This document shows, one piece after another, positions 30,699-37,605 of a stretch of 37,605 nucleotides of DNA. Positions within the stretch are counted from its first letter, which is position 1, and every line of letters begins with the position of its first letter. The notes beneath the pieces were generated by a model, which had not been told where the DNA came from, did not search any database, and saw only the letters and a program-made list of their open reading frames with translations. The stretch covers positions 1 through 37,605 of the forward strand of contig NZ_QGKS01000109.1 in assembly GCF_003172935.1 (NCBI RefSeq), written 5' to 3'. A program made the translations under genes and the position numbers. Source of the DNA: Micromonospora sicca. GTDB taxonomy: Bacteria; Actinomycetota; Actinomycetes; Mycobacteriales; Micromonosporaceae.

Positions 30699-32207
30699 CT
30701 ACTCCGGGCGGACCAACGGGAAGAGGATGGTTTCCCGAATTCCCAGCCCGGTCAGCGCCATCAAGAGCCGGTCGATTCCCATTCCCATACCACCGGCCGG
30801 CGGCATTCCGTACTCCATCGCCCGGAGAAAGTCCTCGTCCAGTCGCATCGCCTCGTCGTCGCCACGGGCGGCGAGCTGCGCCTGGGCCACCAGCCGCTCC
30901 CGCTGCACCACCGGGTCGACCAGCTCCGAGTACGCGGTGCCCAGCTCGAAGCCGAGGACGTAGAGGTCCCACTTCTCGGCCAGGCCCGGCTCGCTGCGGT
31001 GCGCCCGGGTCAGCGGGCTGGTCTCCTCCGGGTAGTCCCGGACGAACGTCGGGGCCTGCAGCGACGGAACGACCAGTTCCTCGAAGAGCTCCTCGGCCAG
31101 CTTCCCCGGCCCCCACTTCGGGTCGACGGCGAGGCCGACCTTGTCCGCGTACTCGACCAGCCGGGACCTGTCGGTGCGCACGGTGACCTCCTCGCCGAGC
31201 GCCTCGGAAAGGACCCCGAAGAGGGTCACCGAACGCCACTCGCCGCCCAGGTCGAACTCGCGGCCGTCGGCGTGGGTCACCACGGTCGAGCCGCTCACCG
31301 CGATCGCCGCGCCCTGCACCAGATTGCGCGTCAACTCCGCCATCGTGTCGTAGTCGCCGTACGCCTGGTAGGTCTCGAGCATCGCGAACTCGGGAGAGTG
31401 CGACGAGTCGACTCCCTCATTACGGAAGTTACGGTTGATCTCGAAGACCCGGTCGACGCCGCCGACCACGGCGCGCTTGAGAAACAGTTCCGGCGCGATT
31501 CGCAGATACAGATCGGTGCTCAACGCATTGCTGTGGGTCACGAATGGGCGGGCCGCCGCGCCACCGTGCAGCAACTGCAGCATCGGGGTCTCGACCTCGA
31601 TGAAGCCCGCCCCGTGCAGGGAATCGCGCAGGCTGCGCACCGCGGCCGCCCGGGTACGCACCATCTGCCGCGCCTGCGGGCGGACGATCAGGTCCACGTA
31701 GCGCTGGCGGACCCGGGCCTCCTCGCTCAGCGGCTTGTGCGCCACCGGCAGCGGGCGCAGCGCCTTGGCGGTGACCGCCCACTCGTCGGCCAGCACCGAC
31801 AGCTCGCCCCGCCGGCTGGTGATCACCTCACCGGTCACGCCGACGTGGTCACCGAGGTCGACCAGGCGCTTCCAGTCGTCCAGCCGCTGCGCGCCGACCC
31901 GGTCCAGGGAGAGCATCGCCTGGAGTTCCATGCCGTCCCCGTCCCGCAGGGTGGCGAAGCAGAGCTTGCCGGTGTTCCGTACGAAGATCACCCGGCCGGT
32001 GACCGAGACCTTGTCCCCGGTGGCGGTGTCGGTAGGCAGCTCGGCGTACTTCTCGCGGATCTCCGCCAGGGTGCTGGTCCGGGGAAACCCGACGGGGTAC
32101 GGCTCGACCCCCTCGGCGAGCATCCGGTCCCGCTTCTCCCGGCGGACCTTCATCTGCTCGGGAAGGTCGTCGGCGGGGTCCACTGGCACGGCGTTCTGCT
32201 CGGTCAC
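30699..32207 (-). CDS. lysS: Lysyl-tRNA synthetase, class II
   Basis: 502 aa. It charges tRNA-Lys. The N-terminal OB-fold anticodon domain ([24 protein letters not shown], about residues 66-90) precedes the class II core: motif 1 [10 protein letters not shown] near 202, motif 2 [13 protein letters not shown] near 258, and motif 3 [15 protein letters not shown] near 477. GTG at 32207 with GAGGAAG upstream. It is the first gene of the lysS-lsr2-clpC block and diverges from a methyltransferase gene. No T-box leader is visible. Secure. Confidence 0.96.
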   Translation of the reverse strand: MTEQNAVPVDPADDLPEQMKVRREKRDRMLAEGVEPYPVGFPRTSTLAEIREKYAELPTDTATGDKVSVTGRVIFVRNTGKLCFATLRDGDGMELQAMLSLDRVGAQRLDDWKRLVDLGDHVGVTGEVITSRRGELSVLADEWAVTAKALRPLPVAHKPLSEEARVRQRYVDLIVRPQARQMVRTRAAAVRSLRDSLHGAGFIEVETPMLQLLHGGAAARPFVTHSNALSTDLYLRIAPELFLKRAVVGGVDRVFEINRNFRNEGVDSSHSPEFAMLETYQAYGDYDTMAELTRNLVQGAAIAVSGSTVVTHADGREFDLGGEWRSVTLFGVLSEALGEEVTVRTDRSRLVEYADKVGLAVDPKWGPGKLAEELFEELVVPSLQAPTFVRDYPEETSPLTRAHRSEPGLAEKWDLYVLGFELGTAYSELVDPVVQRERLVAQAQLAARGDDEAMRLDEDFLRAMEYGMPPAGGMGMGIDRLLMALTGLGIRETILFPLVRPE

Positions 32208-32285
32208 GGCACGCTTCCTCGGGAAGGAGATATCGGCGGGGTCAGGACCCGAGCGTACTCAAGCCCCCAGGTGGCCGTTACCGGA

Positions 32286-32291
32286 TAACCT
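32286..32291 (+). promoter_or_regulatory. -10 element of the methyltransferase gene (leaderless)
   Basis: TAACCT ends 7 bp before the ATG at 32299, putting the predicted +1 at 32298. No ribosome site is present. The -35 is not recognisable. Confidence 0.4.
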
Positions 32292-32298
32292 GCCCGCC

Positions 32299-33039
32299 AT
32301 GACCGACCCCACTCAGGCCCTGTCCTTCGGCGCGGCGGCGGCCGACTACGACCGGTTCCGACCCCGCTATCCGCAGGCGGCGCTGGGCTGGGCGCTCGAC
32401 GGCTTGGACCCGTCGGCCCGGGTCGTCGACCTGGGCGCCGGCACCGGCATCCTCACCCGCGGCGTGCTCGCCCTGGGTCACCAGGTGGTCCCGGTGGAAC
32501 CCGACCCGGGGATGCGGGCCCAGCTCGACGCCGCCACCCCGGGCGTCACCGCCCTGGCCGGCAGCGCCGAGTCGGTGCCGCTGCCGGACCGCGCGGCCGA
32601 CGCGGTGCTGGTGGGCCAGGCGTACCACTGGTTCGACAAGGAACGCGCGCACGTCGAGATCGCCCGGGTGCTCCGGCCGGGCGGGACGTTCGCCCCGATC
32701 TGGAACACCCGGGACACCAGTGTGCCCTGGGTGGCCGAGCTGGGGCGGATCGCCGACCTGCGGGACCACTCCGGCAACCTGATCGAGAAGGTCACCGACT
32801 TCGGCCCCCCGTTCGGCGCGGTGGAGCTGGGCGAGTTCAGCCACCGGACCACGCTCACGCCGGCCGAGGTGGTCGGCATGCTGCGCACCCGCTCGTACTG
32901 GCTGACGGCCACGCCCGAGGAGCGGGAGAAGGTCGACCGGGAACTGCGGGAACTCTTCGTCACCCACCCCGACCTGGCCGGGCGGGAGACCGTCGAGCTG
33001 CCGTACCGGACGCTGGTCTTCCGGGCCCGGCGGCGCTGA
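32299..33039 (+). CDS. Class I SAM-dependent methyltransferase
   Basis: 246 aa. Methyltransferase type 11-like: motif I VVDLGAGTGIL at 42-52, VEPDPGMRAQL (acidic end of beta-2), GSAESVPLPDRAADAVLVGQAYHWFD near 87-112, and VLRPGGTFAPIWNTRD near 124. The opening FGAAAADYDRFRPRYP is typical of small-molecule methyltransferases in actinobacteria and yeasts (trans-aconitate/Crg1-like). The substrate is unknown. It is monocistronic, divergent from lysS and convergent with coaX. Confidence 0.85.
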   Translation: MTDPTQALSFGAAAADYDRFRPRYPQAALGWALDGLDPSARVVDLGAGTGILTRGVLALGHQVVPVEPDPGMRAQLDAATPGVTALAGSAESVPLPDRAADAVLVGQAYHWFDKERAHVEIARVLRPGGTFAPIWNTRDTSVPWVAELGRIADLRDHSGNLIEKVTDFGPPFGAVELGEFSHRTTLTPAEVVGMLRTRSYWLTATPEEREKVDRELRELFVTHPDLAGRETVELPYRTLVFRARRR

Positions 33040-33076
33040 CGCCCGCGCGGCGCGCCCGGCTCCGGCGCGGCCGGGG

Positions 33077-33835
33077 TCAGGTGTTGCGCTCGTAGACCAT
33101 CCGTAGGCCGATCAGCGTGATCATCGGCTCGTGGTGGGTGATGGTGCGGCACTCGCCGATCACCACCGAGGCCAACCCGCCGGTCGCGATGACCGCCCTC
33201 ACCTCGCCCAACTCCTCGGCCATCCGCTCGACGATCCGGTCCACCTGCCCGGCGAAGCCGAAGTAGAGGCCGGACTGGAGGCACTCCACGGTGTTCTTGC
33301 CGATCACCGAGCGGGGCTTGGTGGCCTCCACCTTGCGCAACTGCGCCGCGCGGGCGGCGAGCGCGTCGAAGGAGATCTCGATGCCGGGCGCGAACGCGCC
33401 GCCGAGGAACTCGCCCCGGCCGCTGATCACGTCGAAGTTGGTGGTCGTGCCGAAGTCCACCACTATCGACGGTCCACCGTAGAGGGTGTACGCGGCCAGG
33501 GTGTTGACCACCCGGTCCGAGCCGACCTCCTTGGGGTTGTCGATGGCGAGCTGCACCCCGGTCCGCACCCCGGGCTCGACGATCACGCTGGGCAGGTCGG
33601 CGTAGTAGCGGGCCAGCATGGTCCGCAGCGAGCGGAGCGCCGCCGGCACCGTCGAGCAGGCGGCCACCCCGGTGATCTCCACGGCGTCACCGGCCAGCAG
33701 CCCCCGGAACATCAGACCCAGCTCGTCCGCCGTCGAACGGGCGTCGGTCTTGATCCGCCAGGAGTGCACCAGCTTGTCGCCGTCGAAGGTCGCCAGCACG
33801 GTGTTGGTGTTTCCGATGTCGATGCAGAGCAGCAC
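33077..33835 (-). CDS. coaX: Type III pantothenate kinase
   Basis: 252 aa. It phosphorylates pantothenate, the first step of CoA synthesis; ASKHA fold, K+-dependent in the family. The phosphate motifs are clear: CIDIGNTNTVLATF at 4-17, the adenosine/phosphate loop VVDFGTTTNFDVI near 124, GGAFAPGIEIS near 145 and ATGGLASVV near 218. GTG at 33835, 32 bp after nadC, in the order nadB-nadC-coaX, joining NAD and CoA synthesis in one unit as in other actinobacteria. The partner genes panC and panD are not in the window. Secure. Confidence 0.95.
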   Translation of the reverse strand: MLLCIDIGNTNTVLATFDGDKLVHSWRIKTDARSTADELGLMFRGLLAGDAVEITGVAACSTVPAALRSLRTMLARYYADLPSVIVEPGVRTGVQLAIDNPKEVGSDRVVNTLAAYTLYGGPSIVVDFGTTTNFDVISGRGEFLGGAFAPGIEISFDALAARAAQLRKVEATKPRSVIGKNTVECLQSGLYFGFAGQVDRIVERMAEELGEVRAVIATGGLASVVIGECRTITHHEPMITLIGLRMVYERNT

Positions 33836-33867
33836 GCACGAAGCCTAGACGGCACCCCCTCCCCGGC

Positions 33868-34764
33868 TCATTCCTCCCGCAGGTCCAGGGCGATGTCCAG
33901 GATCGGCGAGGAGTGGGTCAACGCGCCCACCGAGATGAAGTCCACGCCGGTCGCGCCGTACTCGGCGGCCACCGGCAGGGTGAGCCCGCCGGTCGCCTCC
34001 AGCTCCGCCCGGTCCCCCACCGCGGCGACCACCTCGCGCAACTGCGCCGGGGTCATGTTGTCCAGCAGCAGGAAGCCGGCCCCCGCCTCGACGGCCTCCA
34101 CCGCCTCCGCGATGGTGTCCACCTCCACCTGCACCGGCACGTCCGGGAAGGCCTCCCGGACCCGGCGGTAGGCCGCGCCGACGCCCCCGGCGGCGACCTT
34201 GTGGTTGTCCTTGATCATCGCGACGTCGTGCAGGCCCATCCGCTTGTTGGTGCCGCCGCCGGCGCGGACCGCGTACTTCTCCAGGGCCCGCAGGCCCGGG
34301 GTGGTCTTCCGGGTGTCCAGCACCATCGCCTTCGTGCCGGCCAGGGCGTCCGCCCAGGCACGGGTGTGGGTGGCCACCCCGGACATCCGGCACAGCAGGT
34401 TCAGCGCCGTCCGCTCGGCGGTGAGCAGCAGCCGGGTCGGGCCGGTCACCGTGGCCAGCACGTCGCCGCGCGCCACCCGCTGCCCGTCGTGGGCCACCAG
34501 CGACACCTCGACCGTACGGTCCGAACCGGTCACCTCGCCGACCAGGTCGAACACGGCGGCGGCCACGGCCAGCCCGGCCACCACGCCGTCGGCGCGGGCG
34601 ACCAGGTCGGCGGTGTCGTTCTGCGCGTCCGGGATGGTGGCCACGCTGGTGACGTCGAGGAAGTCCGGGCCCAGGTCCTCGGCGAACGCGTCGACGATCA
34701 CCCGCTGCACCCACACCGGGTCCAGGCTGGCCGCCCGCAACGCCTGCTCCGTCGACTCCCTCAT
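33868..34764 (-). CDS. nadC: Nicotinate-nucleotide diphosphorylase (carboxylating)
   Basis: 298 aa. It converts quinolinate and PRPP to nicotinate mononucleotide. Family landmarks: TAERTALNLLCRMSGVAT near 118, DTRKTTPGLRALEKYAVRAGGGTNKRMGL near 152, IKDNHKVAAGG near 184, LLLDNMTP near 229 and LEATGGLTL near 251. The ATG overlaps the nadB stop (ATGA). Together with nadB it supplies de novo NAD; quinolinate synthase nadA is not in the window. Secure. Confidence 0.95.
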   Translation of the reverse strand: MRESTEQALRAASLDPVWVQRVIVDAFAEDLGPDFLDVTSVATIPDAQNDTADLVARADGVVAGLAVAAAVFDLVGEVTGSDRTVEVSLVAHDGQRVARGDVLATVTGPTRLLLTAERTALNLLCRMSGVATHTRAWADALAGTKAMVLDTRKTTPGLRALEKYAVRAGGGTNKRMGLHDVAMIKDNHKVAAGGVGAAYRRVREAFPDVPVQVEVDTIAEAVEAVEAGAGFLLLDNMTPAQLREVVAAVGDRAELEATGGLTLPVAAEYGATGVDFISVGALTHSSPILDIALDLREE

Positions 34765-36455
34765 TCCGACTCCTCCCACTGCTGCGTCAACCGGCCCTGC
34801 GCCCCGACGGCCGTGACGAGGTGGCCCAGCCACCGCTCGTCGGCCGTCGGGAAGTCCTCCCGCCAGTGGCAACCCCGGGTCTCCTGGCGGGCGTACGCGG
34901 CGGCGACCAGTGTCGACGCCACCGTGATCAGGTTCGTCGCCTCCCAGTCGGCGGTGCGCGGCACGCCGCGTCCCCCGCCCAGCTCGGTCAGCGCGCCGGC
35001 CGTCCCGGCGAGGGTCTCCGCCGAGCGGAGCACGCCCGCGCCCCGGGTCATCGCCCGTTGCAGGGCCGGCGTGCCCTCGGCGGGCACCACCCAACCCGCG
35101 CCGCCCACCCAGGCGCCGGTCTCCGCCGGCCTGGCCTGCTCGGGCAGGCCGGCGGCGATGTCCTCGGCGATCCGGCGGGAGAAGACCAGCCCCTCCAGCA
35201 GCGAGTTGCTGGCCAGCCGGTTCGCGCCGTGCACCCCGGTGCAGGCCACCTCGCCGCAGGCGTACAGGCCGGGGATGGAGGTCCGGCCGTGCAGGTCGGT
35301 GCGGACGCCGCCGGAGGCGTAGTGGGCGGCCGGGGCGACCGGGATCAGATCGGTGGCCGGGTCGACGCCGATGGCCAGGCAGGACGCGACGATGGTCGGG
35401 AAGCGCCCGGCGAGGAAGTCCCCGCCGAGGTGCCGGGCGTCCAGGTAGACGTGGTCCGCGCCGGTGGCCAGCAGCACCCGGTGGATGCCCTTGGCCACCA
35501 CGTCGCGGGGAGCCAGCTCGGCCAGCTCGTGCTGCCCCACCATGAACCGCTTGCCGTCGGAGTCGACCAGGTGGGCGCCCTCGCCGCGCAGCGCCTCGGA
35601 GACCAGCGGCTGCTGGGCCCGGGTGGCGCCCGGCACGCCCACCCCGGCCGGGGCGATCAGCGCGGTCGGGTGGAACTGCACGAACTCCACGTCGGTGACC
35701 GCCGCGCCGGCCCGCACCGCGAGGGCCACCCCGTCGCCGGTGGAGACCGCCGGGTTGGTGGTGGCCGCGAAGACCTGCCCCATGCCGCCGGTCGCCAGCA
35801 CCACCGCGCGGGCCAGCAGCGCCCCGACGCCGTCCTCGCTGCCCTCGCCGAGCACGTGCAGGGTGATCCCGCAGGCCGGGCCGAGGCCGCCGGGGCCGTC
35901 GCCCGGGGCGCGGAGCAGGTCCAGCACCAGGGCGTGCTCCACCAGCCGGATCCACGGGTCCCGGCGGACCGCCGCGTGCAGCGCCCGCTGCACCTCGGCG
36001 CCCGTGGCGTCGCCACCGGCGTGCACGATCCGGTCGGCCCGGTGGCCGCCCTCCCGGGTGAGCATCAGCGAGCCGTCCGGGTTCCGGTCGAACTCGGCGC
36101 CGATCCGCATCAGCTCCCGCAGCCGGGTCGGCCCCTCCTCGACCAGGACCCGCACCGCGGCCGGGTCGCAGAGGCCGACCCCGGCGACCTCCGTGTCGTA
36201 CGCGTGGGCGGCCGGGCTGTCCGCCGGGTCGAGCACGGCGGCGATGCCGCCCTGCGCCCAGCGGGTCGAGCCGTCGTCGATGTTGACCTTGGTGACCACC
36301 GTGACGTGCAGCCCCGCCTCGCGCAGGTGCAACGCCGCGGTCAGGCCGGCGACCCCGGAGCCGACCACGATCACGTCGGTGGTCTCCACCCAGCCGGGTG
36401 CGGGCGCGGCCAGCAGCCTGGGCAGGGCCGGCAGCTCGACGGTCGGCAGGTCCAT
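34761..36455 (-). CDS. nadB: L-aspartate oxidase
   Basis: 564 aa from the ATG at 36455. FAD enzyme that oxidises aspartate to iminoaspartate for quinolinate synthesis. FAD-binding motif VIVVGSGVAGLTAALHL near 27, the active-site segment RIVHAGGDATGAEVQRAL, VEFVQFHPTAL, and the succinate-dehydrogenase-like capping and C-terminal helical domains. ATG at 36455 starts eight residues after an upstream GTG at 36479; GGAAGGAG lies only one base before that GTG, too close, while 36455 has no site. The exact start is therefore open. First gene of the nadB-nadC-coaX run. Function secure. Confidence 0.94.
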   Translation of the reverse strand: MDLPTVELPALPRLLAAPAPGWVETTDVIVVGSGVAGLTAALHLREAGLHVTVVTKVNIDDGSTRWAQGGIAAVLDPADSPAAHAYDTEVAGVGLCDPAAVRVLVEEGPTRLRELMRIGAEFDRNPDGSLMLTREGGHRADRIVHAGGDATGAEVQRALHAAVRRDPWIRLVEHALVLDLLRAPGDGPGGLGPACGITLHVLGEGSEDGVGALLARAVVLATGGMGQVFAATTNPAVSTGDGVALAVRAGAAVTDVEFVQFHPTALIAPAGVGVPGATRAQQPLVSEALRGEGAHLVDSDGKRFMVGQHELAELAPRDVVAKGIHRVLLATGADHVYLDARHLGGDFLAGRFPTIVASCLAIGVDPATDLIPVAPAAHYASGGVRTDLHGRTSIPGLYACGEVACTGVHGANRLASNSLLEGLVFSRRIAEDIAAGLPEQARPAETGAWVGGAGWVVPAEGTPALQRAMTRGAGVLRSAETLAGTAGALTELGGGRGVPRTADWEATNLITVASTLVAAAYARQETRGCHWREDFPTADERWLGHLVTAVGAQGRLTQQWEESE

Positions 36456-36516
36456 GAACACAGTCAACCCGAAGGCCACTCCTTCCGGGCGGCGGGGGCG
36501 GGACGAGTGTTTTCGG

Positions 36517-37413
36517 CTACCGCGTCCGGACCGGCAGCCCGGCCGGGCCGGCCCCCTTCAACGAGGCGGTCACCGTACGGTCGCTGAGCCACAGGTAGCA
36601 GCGGACGCCGCGGTCGCCCACCGTCCAGCGCCCGGCGGCGGGCGGGCGGACCACCACGCCACTGCGGAAGCGCAGGGTCGGGTCGTCCGGCACCCCGGTG
36701 TACCTCGCGAGGACCGTGCCGCAGCCGGTGTAGAAGGGCGCCCAGTCGGCGTCCTTCCTCGGGTACGGACGGTCCGGCGCCCGCCACACCCCGACGAACT
36801 CGGCGTCGTGGCTGGTGCCGCAGGCCACCGGGGTCAGGGTGCGCACCCCCCGCCCGTCGCCGGTCCCCGTCCGCTGGCACCCCAGCCGCAGCGCGGACGT
36901 CCCCTTCAGGGCGTCCCGCAGGCTGCCGGTCCGGGTGACCACCTCGGCCTTCGCCTCCACCGTGCTCAGCTCGGCCAGGTCGCACCGGTACCAGCGGGAG
37001 CCGGCCGTCCAGCCGGGCGCCGAGGGCACCGCCACGGCCAGCCGCAACCGGCCGGCCCGCCAGTCGTCACCGACGTACCCGCCGGCCCGGGTGTCACAGT
37101 CGGCGAAGGCGCCCCGCAGCTCGACCGAGCCGACGGCCGGCGGGGCCGCCCGCTCCGCGGGGAAGGCGCCGACGTGCACGGTCTCGACCCGGTGCGGCAG
37201 GTCGCACCCGACCGGTTCGTACGCGGCGAGGGTCAGCGTGCCGCCCGGGTCGGCCACCTGGCAGACCCCGGCCGACGGGGTGAACGCGCCGGCCGCCGGC
37301 AGGGCGGCCCAGTCGTCGGTGACGTCGCCGTCGAGCCCGGCGGGCGAGGCACAGCCGGTCAGCACCGCCCCCGCGACCAACGCGGCGACCAGGTTCCTCA
37401 TCGCACGGCGCAT
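36517..37413 (-). CDS. Lipoprotein with septum-formation-like repeats
   Basis: 298 aa. The N-terminus MRRAMRNLVAALVAGAVLTGC is a lipoprotein signal ending in LTGC (Cys 21). The rest has two similar halves, each with paired cysteines and His: CQVADPGG...GCDLPHRVETVHVG...DCDTRAGGYVG, then GCQRTG...ACGTSHDAEFVGVW...GCGTVLARYTG, closing with RCYLWLSDRTVTASLKG. This C-x-H pattern is that of the septum formation (Septum_form) family of actinobacterial envelope proteins. ATG at 37413 or 37401. It precedes nadB by 61 bp on the same strand. Its role in cell division is family lore, not shown here. Confidence 0.78.
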   Translation of the reverse strand: MRRAMRNLVAALVAGAVLTGCASPAGLDGDVTDDWAALPAAGAFTPSAGVCQVADPGGTLTLAAYEPVGCDLPHRVETVHVGAFPAERAAPPAVGSVELRGAFADCDTRAGGYVGDDWRAGRLRLAVAVPSAPGWTAGSRWYRCDLAELSTVEAKAEVVTRTGSLRDALKGTSALRLGCQRTGTGDGRGVRTLTPVACGTSHDAEFVGVWRAPDRPYPRKDADWAPFYTGCGTVLARYTGVPDDPTLRFRSGVVVRPPAAGRWTVGDRGVRCYLWLSDRTVTASLKGAGPAGLPVRTR

Positions 37414-37507
37414 CGCGGCCTCCCCAGCCGACGACCGTCACCCGACGGCGTGATCAGGGTAACCAGAAATGACGTTCCGGTGACAGGCCGCTCACCCGCC
37501 ACGCCCC

Positions 37508-37578
37508 CGCGATCTTGCACTTGTCGCCGGCGAACGCGACAGAAGCCGCGAGTCGCGGGCCTCAACTGCAAGATCGCG
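37508..37578. repeat. Long branched inverted repeat at the window end
   Basis: Perfect 12-bp arms CGCGATCTTGCA (37508-37519) and TGCAAGATCGCG (37567-37578), with outer CCCC/GGGG extending the stem after one bulged A. Inside are two more hairpins: TGTCGC (37522-37527) with GCGACA (37536-37541), and CCGCG with CGCGG (about 37546-37558). Transcribed, it would fold as a three-way junction. Similar GATCTTGCA-type intergenic repeats are, to my knowledge, abundant in Micromonosporaceae; I see only this copy in the window. The rest of 37414-37605 shows nothing else. Confidence 0.6.
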
Positions 37579-37605
37579 AGGGGTGGGTGGAGGTCAGGCG
37601 GGGGT

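Overview
The window is high-GC actinobacterial DNA. Gene content and order (lysS-lsr2-clpC, radA-disA, carD-ispD-ispF, nadB-nadC-coaX, DUF397, PQQ-like and RDD membrane proteins) point to the Micromonosporaceae (Micromonospora, Salinispora or Actinoplanes type). This is inferred from gene families and synteny; no 16S gene is present. Most of the window is chromosomal housekeeping, with two specialised pathways and one mobile-element-derived module. I see no tRNA, rRNA or CRISPR.

Layout. (1) 1-4.1 kb: end of an RDD membrane protein, hisC, then a membrane-anchored beta-propeller protein, an SRPBCC protein and an orphan DUF397 on the minus strand. (2) 4.2-7.5 kb: homogentisate catabolism. hmgA (+) diverges from a two-gene operon (-) holding an unknown 285-aa gene and fumarylacetoacetase. 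A 19-bp palindrome lies in the divergent promoter. The glutathione-type maleylacetoacetate isomerase is missing, and the unknown gene occupies its position. (3) 7.5-12.3 kb: a TPR membrane protein, a relic of a CGNR zinc-finger gene, the carD-ispD-ispF operon (RNA polymerase regulator plus two MEP-pathway enzymes), and two convergent membrane-anchored unknowns. (4) 12.4-16.4 kb: a compact type III polyketide cluster: type III PKS, a protein with acyl-CoA-dehydrogenase fold, a SAM methyltransferase, and a divergent UbiA prenyltransferase. It resembles clusters for prenylated, methylated alkylresorcinol or hydroquinone lipids, but with an ACAD-fold flavoprotein where a flavin monooxygenase is expected. 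(5) 16.5-22.9 kb: a lipoprotein, radA, disA (c-di-AMP synthase), a Cys-containing unknown, peptide deformylase, a double-ACT protein and mutY.

(6) 23.0-27.0 kb: a module bracketed by imperfect inverted copies of an IS5-like terminal repeat, inserted between mutY and clpC. It holds a broken transposase and three cargo genes: an LLM flavin/F420 oxidoreductase, an aldo/keto reductase and a divergent TetR regulator with well-formed operator half-sites. (7) 27.2-32.2 kb: lysS-lsr2-clpC on the minus strand. Upstream of clpC I can read a SigR/SigH-type promoter with a ClgR-like box, and three DnaA-box matches within 43 bp lie between clpC and lsr2. (8) 32.3-37.4 kb: a methyltransferase, the NAD/CoA cofactor genes nadB-nadC-coaX, and a lipoprotein with septum-formation-like repeats. 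The window ends in a long, branched inverted repeat.

Regulatory reading. Many gene ends carry perfect GC hairpins with little or no T tract. Several genes (the operon at 6239, radA, disA, the methyltransferase at 32299) have a -10 hexamer placed so that the start codon lies at or within two bases of the predicted +1, suggesting leaderless mRNAs.
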